64,000 nucleotides of DNA. Source: Planctomycetota bacterium. Lineage in GTDB: Bacteria; Planctomycetota; Brocadiia; Brocadiales; Brocadiaceae. The translations under genes were made by a program, and so were the position numbers. A model generated the notes under the pieces. It ran no database searches. It was not told the origin of the DNA and worked only from the letters and a program-made list of their open reading frames with translations. This document shows positions 18,925-27,726 of the stretch, piece by piece; positions within the stretch are counted from its first letter, which is position 1; the number at the start of each line of letters is the position of its first letter. The stretch is taken from NCBI GenBank assembly GCA_016188675.1, contig JACPHJ010000093.1:62001-126000 (forward strand), written 5' to 3'.

Positions 18925-19767
18925 CTACATCACTCCTTCGGAGGCCACCACAATATCGTTGGGTAATAAGCGAATGTCTTTGCCAATCTGACCGCTTACA
19001 GCGCCTTTAACATCTACTTTAATGCTTTCGTAGTCTACCTTGCCGGGAACTGTTCTGAGGACTTTGACTCTGTCAGGAGAACCATATTTTGCGAATCCTC
19101 CGGCAAGGGATATTGCCTTCAGCACTGTCATATTATCCTCAAGGGTATATTTGCCCGGCTTCAATACTTCGCCATAAACAAAGAAATCCTTGTTCCGTCC
19201 AACAATTACTATGTCCTCAGCCTGAAGAGGCGTATCACCACCGGCACTTCCTTTTTCTCCGTTTTTCAGGAGGATCGCTATCTCACTATAATCCTGTTTT
19301 TCCTTCTGCATGCGCCTCAGTTTTACACTTCCATAAAGGCCGTCAAGCGTAATACCACCAGCAGCAGAAATTGCCTTTAATACAGTCATATTATCTTCCA
19401 GCACATATCTGCCGGGATTTTTAACTTCGCCGCATACAAAAAATTTCAGACTCTTTGAGGTGGACATTTTTACCGATACGACCGGATATTTTATGTAACC
19501 ATCTGCAAGCCTTTTGGATATTTCCCTTTCTACCTCAGACAAACTCATACCTTTTATAGTAATACTGCCAATATAAGGAAAGGATATGGAACCATCCGAG
19601 GTTACTGGTGTTGTTGTATCAAGGGTACTGTGTCCCTGCACTTTTATTTCTAGCACATCATCGACCCCTACAACATATTGACTATTAGATTCGTCAGCGT
19701 AACTTCCAGGTGGCGCTATAAAAATACATACCAACAATAACAAGATTGTCACCATTTTCTTTGACAT
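18925..19767 (-). CDS. Polysaccharide export protein, Wza-like with SLBB domains
   Basis: 280 residues. A signal peptide (MVTILLLLVCIFIAPPGSYA) starts the protein. The Poly_export domain follows (YVVGVDDVLEIKVQGHSTL, residues ~30-50), then two SLBB domains with the near-repeated GRYVLEDNMTVLKAISAAGG and GKYTLEDNMTVLKAISLAGG. It forms the outer-membrane/periplasmic channel for the polymer. No lipobox cysteine follows the signal peptide, so it may not be a lipoprotein as Wza is. A perfect GGAGG ribosome site precedes the ATG. Confidence 0.92.
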   Translation of the reverse strand: MSKKMVTILLLLVCIFIAPPGSYADESNSQYVVGVDDVLEIKVQGHSTLDTTTPVTSDGSISFPYIGSITIKGMSLSEVEREISKRLADGYIKYPVVSVKMSTSKSLKFFVCGEVKNPGRYVLEDNMTVLKAISAAGGITLDGLYGSVKLRRMQKEKQDYSEIAILLKNGEKGSAGGDTPLQAEDIVIVGRNKDFFVYGEVLKPGKYTLEDNMTVLKAISLAGGFAKYGSPDRVKVLRTVPGKVDYESIKVDVKGAVSGQIGKDIRLLPNDIVVASEGVM

Positions 19768-19788
19768 ATCTGCCTCCTTCGCATAAAC

Positions 19789-21195
19789 TTATTTTGCCCC
19801 AATTCCGAACAACACAACGGGCACCGTCTTAAAAAATATTTTGCAATCGAGCCAAAGCGACCAGTTGTCGATATACTCCAAATCAAGCCGCATCCACTCA
19901 TCAAAATCGACGATCTTATTACGTCCGTTTACCTGCCAAAGACAGGTTATACCGGGACGCATACTTAACCGTCTTCGCTGCCAGGGTTCGTATCTCTCTA
20001 CTTCAGAAGGAATAGGAGGTCTTGGGCCGGCAAGGCTCATATCCCCTTTAAATACATTCCATAACTGCGGGAACTCATCGATGCTAAATTTTCTTAAAAA
20101 TTTTCCCACGGCCGTTATTCTCGGATCATTTTTCATTTTAAATACAGGCCCTTTCATTTCATTATATGCAAGAAGTTCCTGTAGTTTTGCTTCTGCATTT
20201 TCGACCATTGTCCTGAATTTATATAAGGCAAACCTTCTCCCGTGCAAGCTGCATCTGTGCTGCTTGAAGAATATGCACCCTTTCGATGTTGCCTTTATGC
20301 CGATTGCGGTGATCGCTAAAACCGGCGATAATAGAATGAGCGCAATCCCAGAGACTACAAGGTCAAATACACGTTTTACAAAAAGAGAGAGTAATTTATC
20401 CGAAACAGTCTCAAATCTCAGAAGGGGGAGCTTGTCAAGATACGTGTGTTTTGCCTTTGATATTTTAAGTTCAAACAAATCTATTGCCACACTTACCTGT
20501 ACGCCTTCCGTTTCGCAGATATACATTGTTTCCTCGATCATGCCAAGCCATGACCTGGGAACAACAAACACTACCTCATCAATAACATGCCTATGAATTA
20601 TCTCCCGAACATCCTTGAGTGCACCGATTACCTTATGCCCGTAAATTACACTCCCCTTGATCACTTCGCTGTCTATAAGGCCAATGATATTAATGCCCCA
20701 TTCGATATGCTTGTTAATCAAGTCTATGAAACGCTGTGCCCTTTTCCCCGTTCCAACAATCAGGATATTTCGCGTATTAAAACCCTTTTTACGCTGGTAT
20801 CTGAAGTATTGTATTAAAACAACCTTTTCAATGCCGATGAATAGTACCGCAAGGAGAAACGAATAAAATATATGCAGCCTGCTGAGGGAGGAGATTTTGG
20901 TTACGAAAATGAAACCTCCTAAAAATCCCCATCCAATAAGGGCTGCTTCAACTACGATAAGCAACACATCGGTTATTTGCTTGGTCCGGAATGATTCATA
21001 CATCCCAAAGTTATAAAGAAGAATCCCCCAGATAATGAGTAGTATGGAAACGAGGACAACGTATTTACCCGAATCTTCATAGAAATCTTTTAAATTATAC
21101 CTCAATAAAAACCCGATGAAAAAAGCCACGCTTACGATGCAGAGATCGAAAGATATCATCAGTCTTCTCAATAGTGCGTGGTGTTCTTTTATCAT
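19789..21195 (-). CDS. Initiating sugar-phosphate transferase (WbaP/WcaJ type)
   Basis: 468 residues. The N-terminal half has four or five membrane segments and a nucleotide-binding-like domain (NILIVGTGKRAQRFIDLI near residue 145). The C-terminal catalytic domain begins KRVFDLVVSGIALILLSP near 273 and has FKQHRCSLHGRRFALYKFRT and LRKFSIDEFPQLWNVFKGD. These are signatures of polyprenyl-phosphate sugar-1-phosphate transferases. It starts repeat-unit synthesis on undecaprenyl phosphate at the inner membrane. It sits between the exporter and the outer-membrane barrel genes, as in exosortase-linked exopolysaccharide loci. Confidence 0.93.
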   Translation of the reverse strand: MIKEHHALLRRLMISFDLCIVSVAFFIGFLLRYNLKDFYEDSGKYVVLVSILLIIWGILLYNFGMYESFRTKQITDVLLIVVEAALIGWGFLGGFIFVTKISSLSRLHIFYSFLLAVLFIGIEKVVLIQYFRYQRKKGFNTRNILIVGTGKRAQRFIDLINKHIEWGINIIGLIDSEVIKGSVIYGHKVIGALKDVREIIHRHVIDEVVFVVPRSWLGMIEETMYICETEGVQVSVAIDLFELKISKAKHTYLDKLPLLRFETVSDKLLSLFVKRVFDLVVSGIALILLSPVLAITAIGIKATSKGCIFFKQHRCSLHGRRFALYKFRTMVENAEAKLQELLAYNEMKGPVFKMKNDPRITAVGKFLRKFSIDEFPQLWNVFKGDMSLAGPRPPIPSEVERYEPWQRRRLSMRPGITCLWQVNGRNKIVDFDEWMRLDLEYIDNWSLWLDCKIFFKTVPVVLFGIGAK

Positions 21196-21200
21196 ACGTA

Positions 21201-22424
21201 TTAAAATTCTGCCGCTAATCCAAAAAATACCGTATTTTTTGTATACCCTGCGGTTTCCACATCGGAATCCGAGAATGAATAGGTATAGGTCAAATTCCCT
21301 TTCAGGTTTTTATTAATATCATAGGTAATCGCAGGAGTGGCGCCTATCAGCCTTTGCTCAAAGCCGGAGGAGATATAATCGCCGTTGCCGTAAAAAAGAG
21401 AAACGGAACTCCCGAATCTTTCAGACAATTGCCGTGTAAAAAAAGCCGAAGTTCGCCAGTAATTAAAGATGTCAACGTTATAAGGACTCGTATCGTACTT
21501 CTTAATAAAAACAAGCCGTGCGCGGGTGGTTTCGCTGATTTCATAAGCAAGCGATGCCTGGGCAAGCGGCCTCACAAGTTCCACATCATCAAAGGCATCG
21601 ATAAAATCCAGTCCGATGCCGGCGTCAAAATACAGCTTTTTTGTAATAGATTGTCGTGTGCCAAAGGTAATCGTGTTTATCAAGGCGTTATCTGCATCTT
21701 CAAAGTCTCTGTCGGAAAAATCGTATGCGAAATACAGCGTTGTATCGGGATTCAGCAGATAATCAGTCTCGAAACCAAATCTATTGAGAAAAGAATCGGA
21801 TAAAGATTCTGTTGAAAAGGCATCTACATCATTTCCGTACTTTGCAAGCAGGGCAAAATGCTCGGTAATGTCCCTGCTATAATCGATGCTGAATTTGTTT
21901 TTGTAGTAGCTGAATCGCCCTTCTGTTCTTCCAAACTGGTCTACAAAGAATTGCGCACCTTCAAACCAGAGGGGCACATAGGTATGAGCAAAGGTATTCT
22001 TAAGACTCATCCGCTCATATTCTGAAAATTCAGTTTTAAAATTAAGGGTTACGTCCTGAGAGACGTTATTAAGATTATCATTTTTTGCGAACGTTTCGCT
22101 GTAAAGAGAGCCGATAACTTCCAACGAAGTAATTTTCCCTTCGTATTTGACAGATACGCCAAGTCCTGCGTTAGTTATGAAATCTTCTTTCGGATTTTCT
22201 TTTGAAAACGTGACATTATCGTCATAGGTTTCGCCGATGGTTATCCCTCTCAGTTTTACGTCAAAACCTTTATAGTTTACCGAAAGCGAATCAAGAAAGT
22301 TCATAAGCGAAATATCCGGCCTGTTAAAATCAAAAGAATAGAGATTTAAACAGGGCATAGTAAAAACGGTGAAAAAAACTGTCGTAACAATCGTCCTACA
22401 ATATCTTTTTATATCTGTATTCAA
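21201..22424 (-). CDS. Outer-membrane beta-barrel protein of the exopolysaccharide locus
   Basis: About 408 residues. A TTG start at 22424 has a GGAGG site eight bases ahead; a TTG at 22439 lacks one. A signal peptide (IVTTVFFTVFTMPCLNLYSF) is followed by many alternating hydrophobic strands and aromatic residues, ending in VFFGLAAEF, a typical outer-membrane C-terminal phenylalanine. It resembles barrel proteins found in PEP-CTERM/exosortase exopolysaccharide clusters. It may form or support the polymer exit pore. In the 257 bases upstream I see no gene, only the TTTAAACCGTTTA repeats at 22579-22634. Confidence 0.78.
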   Translation of the reverse strand: MNTDIKRYCRTIVTTVFFTVFTMPCLNLYSFDFNRPDISLMNFLDSLSVNYKGFDVKLRGITIGETYDDNVTFSKENPKEDFITNAGLGVSVKYEGKITSLEVIGSLYSETFAKNDNLNNVSQDVTLNFKTEFSEYERMSLKNTFAHTYVPLWFEGAQFFVDQFGRTEGRFSYYKNKFSIDYSRDITEHFALLAKYGNDVDAFSTESLSDSFLNRFGFETDYLLNPDTTLYFAYDFSDRDFEDADNALINTITFGTRQSITKKLYFDAGIGLDFIDAFDDVELVRPLAQASLAYEISETTRARLVFIKKYDTSPYNVDIFNYWRTSAFFTRQLSERFGSSVSLFYGNGDYISSGFEQRLIGATPAITYDINKNLKGNLTYTYSFSDSDVETAGYTKNTVFFGLAAEF

Positions 22425-22578
22425 GGATAAGTCCTCCAAGCATTATGGTGATTTATGTTTTATACATGCTGTGGGAGGTTACCATAAAACATAGAATAAT
22501 CAAGCCTTATCCTTCTCTTTTCCCAGACTTGATTTAATCGTTCCCGATTGAATCAGAACGTTTGACGAGGTCTGAGAC

Positions 22579-22634
22579 GTTTTAAACCGTTTACGGTTGA
22601 TACCGGTTTAAAACCAATGACACTGTTTAAACCA
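22579..22634. promoter_or_regulatory. AAACCG/CGGTTT dyads upstream of the barrel gene
   Basis: The stretch contains GTTTTAAACCGTTTACGG, then ATACCGGTTTAAAACC, then GTTTAAACC. Half-sites repeat with dyad symmetry. The same core (GGTTTAAACCGTTTAAAC) recurs at 45478. It may be an operator; no regulator is identified. Confidence 0.4.
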
Positions 22635-22681
22635 TCTGGTTTATCCTGCACATCTTTGCAGCTTTGTTGAAACTTCGAAAC

Positions 22682-24355
22682 TCATGTTGACTTTCCAAAA
22701 ATGTAATCCAATTGATCTGTCGGGACAGACTGATGCATATCTGTCATGAATTCTTTTGCTAAATTCAGGGCGTCTTCGATGGCATCTTCTCTGCACGGTA
22801 TATCAAACCGTATCATCAAACCGGTTTTTTTCTTATTCGTTAATGAATGCCACAGTTCCTTTATCTTCTGTCCTGTCCAGTCGACGATATTTTTATCAAT
22901 ACACATCCAGTAAACCAGTAAATAACTATCCGTGTCCTTCTCAACATAAAGACAATGCGCTGTAACCATACGGTTGAAGAGGGGAAAATTGGCGTTATTT
23001 AAATCCTTTACCTTAAAGCCCGCGCCGTTGGAGCACACCTTTGGATTATGGAAATTACCCGCATCCAAAATAAGCCAGTAGAGGTTTTTCCCATCCTTAT
23101 TCACGTATTCCCGGTCAAAGACATTACTGATAAAATTGTATTTATCGTCATCTCTGTTCCATTCCTGTTCGGTATTCTTTCCCTGCCAGCCATTCAATTC
23201 GAGAGGGATTTCCAACTGAGAAAGGACGTCGTTGCTTACATATTTCGCCCTGGTTCCGGTAAAACAATATATAACAGCGATTAACAATGCGATAATCACA
23301 ACCCACCCTTTGGTATGTTTTATCGTATTAGTGAAATATCCTGTGAATGAGTGAAACGATGGATGGTTTTTTAACGCTGTATAAGAAATATCAGATATCT
23401 GCGCACTGACCGGACGTTTATTTATTTGTGTGAAATTCAGCACCGGATTTTTTGGTTGTTTCATACATTTACCAAGAAGATATTCCAAGCCGAACAATCC
23501 TATTATTGTGATCATGAACGTTAAAGTCCCGCTAAAACCGTGGAAAAATCCCTGTCCGACAGTTTCGCCAAAATAATATGTAACAAGACAGATTGCCACT
23601 ACGCGGATAAAATTGCTGAATACCGATAAAGGAATTATTGAAGAACTGAGTACCACTTTTTTAAACAAACTGCCATTGCTTATATATACATAAACCATGG
23701 TAAGAGACAGCATAGAGATGATGGTACGAAAACCACTGCAAGGCTGTCCCATAAAAAGCTCATTATCACCAATAAACAGTAAAAGTCCCTCTCTGCCTAT
23801 GGGATAGTGGAAAATTCTTAAAATACCCTCCGTTGCAATTGAAACACCGTACCGTAACGGGAGGGTAACGTTATCGATAATTCCGACTGGAATCGGGGGA
23901 ATGAGCGCCAGATAAAGAATGGGGAAAGTCAAAATCTTTACTACTTCCCTTCCGTAAAGATAGCTTACCAAACCATAGAGAATGGGAATGAGAGAAAGTG
24001 AAGTAAGAAATATGTAATCGTAGTACCAGCCAAAAATGAACAAACATAACCCGGTTACTAGAGGTATAAAACTGACAACGGCATTACCGGACTGCCCGTT
24101 GCGGAGAAATTCTTTCAAAATGCTGCGTTTTCGCCACACCAACCAGAGGAATAACGGAAGGATAAAATATGCATGCGTGTAATCGCTTGTCTTCCACCGC
24201 CCGCCGTAAAGCTGATAGAAAACGGGGGTATAAAGTAAAACAGTTAGCAACCAAACGATGGCGTGAATCATAGTTTTAAATATTTTGATTGATAAGATAT
24301 TTCTCTTCTGAAAATAATAGAGGGAAAAACATCCTTCTTCTGCAAATGGATACAT
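22682..24355 (-). CDS. Exosortase with C-terminal EpsI domain
   Basis: About 557 residues. The N-terminal ~300 residues form a multi-pass exosortase with the catalytic triad visible: C206 in GQPCSGFRT, R251 in SNFIRVVAI and H272 in GFFHGFSGT. A further membrane segment (VVIALLIAVIYCFTG) leads to the periplasmic EpsI domain with PKVCSNGAGFKV, seen in exosortase/EpsI fusions. It would cleave PEP-CTERM proteins at the membrane. Two substrates lie in this window (24440 and 55930). The ATG at 24355 has AGGAGA ten bases ahead. It follows the PEP-CTERM and PilZ genes. Confidence 0.93.
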   Translation of the reverse strand: MYPFAEEGCFSLYYFQKRNILSIKIFKTMIHAIVWLLTVLLYTPVFYQLYGGRWKTSDYTHAYFILPLFLWLVWRKRSILKEFLRNGQSGNAVVSFIPLVTGLCLFIFGWYYDYIFLTSLSLIPILYGLVSYLYGREVVKILTFPILYLALIPPIPVGIIDNVTLPLRYGVSIATEGILRIFHYPIGREGLLLFIGDNELFMGQPCSGFRTIISMLSLTMVYVYISNGSLFKKVVLSSSIIPLSVFSNFIRVVAICLVTYYFGETVGQGFFHGFSGTLTFMITIIGLFGLEYLLGKCMKQPKNPVLNFTQINKRPVSAQISDISYTALKNHPSFHSFTGYFTNTIKHTKGWVVIIALLIAVIYCFTGTRAKYVSNDVLSQLEIPLELNGWQGKNTEQEWNRDDDKYNFISNVFDREYVNKDGKNLYWLILDAGNFHNPKVCSNGAGFKVKDLNNANFPLFNRMVTAHCLYVEKDTDSYLLVYWMCIDKNIVDWTGQKIKELWHSLTNKKKTGLMIRFDIPCREDAIEDALNLAKEFMTDMHQSVPTDQLDYIFGKST

Positions 24356-24439
24356 GAAAAACAAGTCTCCTGCCTTTTAACCTCTGTGAAATAAAGTGAA
24401 TGCTCTCGGTTTTGTCCAATGGTAGCTGATAGTAAAAAA

Positions 24440-24682
24440 TTATTGTAAATTCTCAGAATTCTTTTTTCTTGCATTCCAGCATCGAAAACACAGAATAGTT
24501 ATTCCACCGACAATAACGAGGATATAACTCGAAGGTTCAGGGACAGGGAGAGGCCTTTCATTGATTACGTCCCCTTTCCCCCACCTTATCTCTCCGCCAC
24601 TACCTAAAAACACACCGCCTAGCGTCAGGGCAGAAAAGACCGACAGCATTTTTATATAAGTAATTAATTTTTTCATTTTCAT
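24440..24682 (-). CDS. PEP-CTERM mini-protein
   Basis: 80 residues. A signal peptide (LSVFSALTLGGVFLGSG) is followed by only about 20 mature residues, then the exosortase signal: VPEPSS (PEP motif, residues 47-52), the hydrophobic stretch YILVIVGGITILCF and a basic tail RCWNARKK. Being so short, it may be an exosortase helper or a small surface peptide rather than a structural protein. Its ATG overlaps the PilZ stop by one base, and the exosortase gene follows. Confidence 0.85.
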   Translation of the reverse strand: MKMKKLITYIKMLSVFSALTLGGVFLGSGGEIRWGKGDVINERPLPVPEPSSYILVIVGGITILCFRCWNARKKNSENLQ

Positions 24683-25032
24683 TACGCCATAAATCTTATG
24701 CCTACCTGGTGGTCTTCATTCGACGACCCCTTTACCCAACGCACCTGCGTTAAGACCGGAATAACTGCCTGTACGTCTGGAGCAACATGTACAGGCACCA
24801 ATACACGAAGCACAGATCCCTTTTCCGGTGGGTTCCCATCTACTCGAATTTTCATACCGCCATTGCTTACGTCGAGTATTTCACCTTTTACATCATACGT
24901 ATTAGGGGGATGAATAAAATCCCCCATGACAATAAAACTTGTAGAAGCAGGCTGGGGATAAGAAATACGCTTATTTCTTCTTTTTTCATCTTCGTGTTTT
25001 TTCATAGATGCAGAATTTACCTTTATTTCCAT
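24682..25032 (-). CDS. PilZ-domain protein
   Basis: 116 residues. EKRRNKRISYP supplies the RxxxR c-di-GMP-binding motif near residues 17-21, and LDVSNGGMKIRV (~53-64) is the second PilZ motif (D/NxSxxG). It probably senses c-di-GMP and acts on the exosortase or polysaccharide machinery with which it is cotranscribed. The start lies five bases after the 55-bp element and has no clear ribosome site, so the transcript may be leaderless or begin at Met10. Confidence 0.82.
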   Translation of the reverse strand: MEIKVNSASMKKHEDEKRRNKRISYPQPASTSFIVMGDFIHPPNTYDVKGEILDVSNGGMKIRVDGNPPEKGSVLRVLVPVHVAPDVQAVIPVLTQVRWVKGSSNEDHQVGIRFMA

Positions 25033-25037
25033 CGCAT

Positions 25038-25078
25038 GTAAATACCAAAAAATGAGTTAATCCTTATTGATATATCCT
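25038..25078 (-). promoter_or_regulatory. Conserved element, copy f (shortened)
   Basis: On the minus strand it starts AGGATATATC, has AAGGATTAACTC and ends GGTATTTAC, as the 55-bp copies do but with about 14 bases missing from the middle. It points at the PilZ-PEP-CTERM-exosortase operon and abuts its first start codon. Confidence 0.5.
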
Positions 25079-25210
25079 TTTGGATATGCCCGAATATATA
25101 CTTGATTTTTTTCGTACTTTCTTTATATTTCTCAGTCTTTTACAAACGCAACGGAGACAACAAGAACAATATTGCATAAATTCTCTTCTGCTATTTATAG
25201 AAGTCGAAAT

Positions 25211-25271
25211 TGTAGCATGACACACTATGTAGCATGACACACTATGTAGCATGACACACTATGTAGCATGA
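25211..25271. repeat. Tandem repeat, 17-bp unit, 3.6 copies
   Basis: The unit TGTAGCATGACACACTA is repeated exactly three times, followed by TGTAGCATGA. It lies in the 445-bp gap between the divergent PilZ operon and the LuxR-type gene. It may be a cluster of regulator sites, or simple slippage. I see no real gene in this gap. Confidence 0.85.
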
Positions 25272-25477
25272 AATATTTAAGTGCCTAATTGAATAATCTG
25301 GTAAAAACATTCTTCCAGCACTATCTTATTTGCCAGTGAAATTGAGGTATTGTGATGGATTTTAAATAATAAAAGATTTTAAATTTTCTCGGCTTGTTTC
25401 CTTAGGCATGATATGTGCGAATTGTGTAGGAGTTTAAAAATACATAAAATTGTTGTCAATTTTTTATCTTCTTTTCT

Positions 25478-26089
25478 ATGAATAATAATCTTACAGAAAA
25501 AGAAAAAGAAAAAGAAATTAAGATTTCGAATCCGGTTCCTTTTGTTTTATATCAGTACAGAGGAAGCAGACAGAAGGATGAATGCTATTATAACGAAGAG
25601 GCGTTGGATATCATTTCTTTCGCACTAGATTGCGGGAAAAAGACAGAAATGTCTCCGTCAGATATTACTACTTTTTGCTTAAAATGGATGAAATTGCTGG
25701 ACAAGAAGGTAAACGGCTCGAGTAAAAATGGCGATGATCCACTCCTCAGTGCCGAACTTATTGACATATTTAATAGTCATAGGCGTCGTTACGGCATAAG
25801 GGGTGTGATAATGTCACCTTGTGGAGCAAAGGAGAAACAATATTTGTTTCTTTTGGAGAGAATCTGTAATGATAATGTAAACCTTCAGAAGGCATTCCGG
25901 CAATGGAAACTAACACCGCGAGAACGGGAAATAATACAATTGCTTATCGATGACCGCTGCAATAAAGAGATTGCCCGCAGTCTCAAATTGAGCAACAATA
26001 CGATAAAAGTATATATGAAGCTTTTAATGCTAAAACTCGGCGTTACCGGCAGGGCAGGGGTTGTTGCACGTCTTCTTACCGGGAAGTAA
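25478..26089 (+). CDS. LuxR-family transcriptional regulator
   Basis: 203 residues. The C-terminal ~60 residues form a LuxR-type helix-turn-helix: LTPREREIIQLLIDD, CNKEIARSLKLSNNTIKVYM and LLMLKLGVTGRAGVVARLL. The N-terminal ~140 residues match no domain I recognise and begin with a run of Lys/Glu. No receiver domain or phosphoacceptor aspartate is visible. It is divergent from the PilZ-exosortase operon across the tandem repeat, and upstream of a diguanylate cyclase. It is a good candidate for control of this locus. Confidence 0.85.
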   Translation: MNNNLTEKEKEKEIKISNPVPFVLYQYRGSRQKDECYYNEEALDIISFALDCGKKTEMSPSDITTFCLKWMKLLDKKVNGSSKNGDDPLLSAELIDIFNSHRRRYGIRGVIMSPCGAKEKQYLFLLERICNDNVNLQKAFRQWKLTPREREIIQLLIDDRCNKEIARSLKLSNNTIKVYMKLLMLKLGVTGRAGVVARLLTGK

Positions 26090-26146
26090 AGATTTTATTG
26101 CTCTTGCCAGATTTTTACACGCGCATAAATTAATAGACCTTTGCCA

Positions 26147-27625
26147 ATGAAAAATGGTGAAAAACTAAAAACAATAGACAATGATCTTCTGTTGTTTTCT
26201 ACCCAAAAGGAGCTTGGCGAGCTAAAGGAACGATTCTTCGAATTTTATGTCCTCTACAGATTGAGTAAAACCCTCAATTTCTGCCTTCATGCAGAAGAGC
26301 TTTTTAATAAAATAACAGCCCTCATAAATGACATCCTCATGATCGAAGATTTCTGCATTATGTTAGTGGACGAAAAATCTGGCGAACTCAAGATATGGAA
26401 AACAAACAGCAAAATCTATGAAGAAGTAAAGGATGTATCGTTTAGAATAGGGGAAGGGATAACTGGCATTGTATTCCAATCAGGCGAGCCCATTCTGCTG
26501 AATGACGTGAGCAAGGATGAAAGATTTCTCTATTATAAAGGAAGAATATCGGCTATTGGTTCTTTTCTATCTGCCCCTTTAAAATTAGATAACGGCCAGA
26601 TAGTTGGGATTTTAAATTTACAAAAGCAGGCAACGAATGGATTTGAAGAGAACGACAAGAGACTCTTCTTTGCCGCCGGGCATGTCATAGCCCACACAAT
26701 TGAGAGGATACGACGGTATGAGAATGCCCAGAGGAGTTCTATGTTCGATGATTTGACGACATTGTATACCAGGAGATATTTTCTTGAGGCATGTCATCGT
26801 GAATACTGTGCGGCAGAGCGGTACAAGAAGAATTTTTCCATAATAATCGGAGATATCGACTATTTTAAATATTTTAATGATATATACGGACACGGACTGG
26901 GGGATGAGATACTGAAAAAATTAGCGCACCTCTTGAAATCAAATGTCAGGCAGGGTGATCTCGTTTGTCGTTATGGAGGTGAAGAATTTACGATACTCCT
27001 GCCTGAAACGGATAAGGAAGGCGCTACTACAATTGCACAAAAACTGAGAACCATAGTAAAAAACGCGTTTGCCAATGAAATCCCTGATGGCAAGGTTATG
27101 ATGGTATCCATTACGTTTGGCGTTGCCACATACCCGGAGAACGGGAAAACGGCAGAAGAGGTGATAACTGCTGCCGATGCGCACCTCTATTTAGGCAAAG
27201 AGAGCGGTCGTGACAGGGTGGTTAATAGACTGTCGAATGAAGATTCCTGCAATAAATCTGAAAAAAGGGAAAGCAACAGGCACAAAACAGCATTAAAGAT
27301 CGTCAGGGGTATAAACCACATTCATTATGTGGAGATAAAGATTAACGATGAGGACTGGAGGATTTGTACCATACGGGATGTGAGTAAGAAAGGATTTAAA
27401 GGAGAACTGGAATTAGAGACGGATATTGACCATGATTATATGCGCAATACGCACCTGTGTAAAATTATTATGGATACCGAGACCGGGTCAACGAACATCT
27501 TTCCTGTTCGGATAGTTCATGCAAAAAAAACAAACCAAAATCACTCCAGTTGCTACCTGATTGGAATAGAAATATTAGACGGTTTGGATAGCTGGGAAAG
27601 GCTTTTCGTGACGTTGAGATATTAA
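26147..27625 (+). CDS. Diguanylate cyclase with GAF and C-terminal PilZ-like domain
   Basis: About 492 residues. A GAF sensor domain spans ~30-190 (LMVDEKSGELKIW as LVDEKSGEL, IGEGITGIVFQSGEPILLND). A GGDEF domain follows, DDLTTLYTRRYFLEAC near 200, with the active site RYGGEEFTILLPE at ~274-286 and the RxxD inhibitory site RQGD just before it. The last ~120 residues begin ESNRHKTALKIV and contain IRDVSKKGFKGEL, like PilZ, though the first arginine motif is degenerate. It makes c-di-GMP. The ATG at 26147 is preferred to a TTG at 26141. A membrane anchor is not seen. Confidence 0.9.
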   Translation: MKNGEKLKTIDNDLLLFSTQKELGELKERFFEFYVLYRLSKTLNFCLHAEELFNKITALINDILMIEDFCIMLVDEKSGELKIWKTNSKIYEEVKDVSFRIGEGITGIVFQSGEPILLNDVSKDERFLYYKGRISAIGSFLSAPLKLDNGQIVGILNLQKQATNGFEENDKRLFFAAGHVIAHTIERIRRYENAQRSSMFDDLTTLYTRRYFLEACHREYCAAERYKKNFSIIIGDIDYFKYFNDIYGHGLGDEILKKLAHLLKSNVRQGDLVCRYGGEEFTILLPETDKEGATTIAQKLRTIVKNAFANEIPDGKVMMVSITFGVATYPENGKTAEEVITAADAHLYLGKESGRDRVVNRLSNEDSCNKSEKRESNRHKTALKIVRGINHIHYVEIKINDEDWRICTIRDVSKKGFKGELELETDIDHDYMRNTHLCKIIMDTETGSTNIFPVRIVHAKKTNQNHSSCYLIGIEILDGLDSWERLFVTLRY

Positions 27626-27726
27626 ATACCCGCACATGGCATATTGACTCAGATTGCCATATACCGGATGATTCCATCATCCTTTACATTTCCGCACTAA
27701 TACTGTCTTTTCGTAAGGATTAATCG

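Noticed and set aside
25064-25252. A 62-codon open frame on the minus strand in the PilZ-LuxR gap
   Set aside because: It lies across the exact tandem repeat and element f, has no ribosome site or family signal, and looks like chance.
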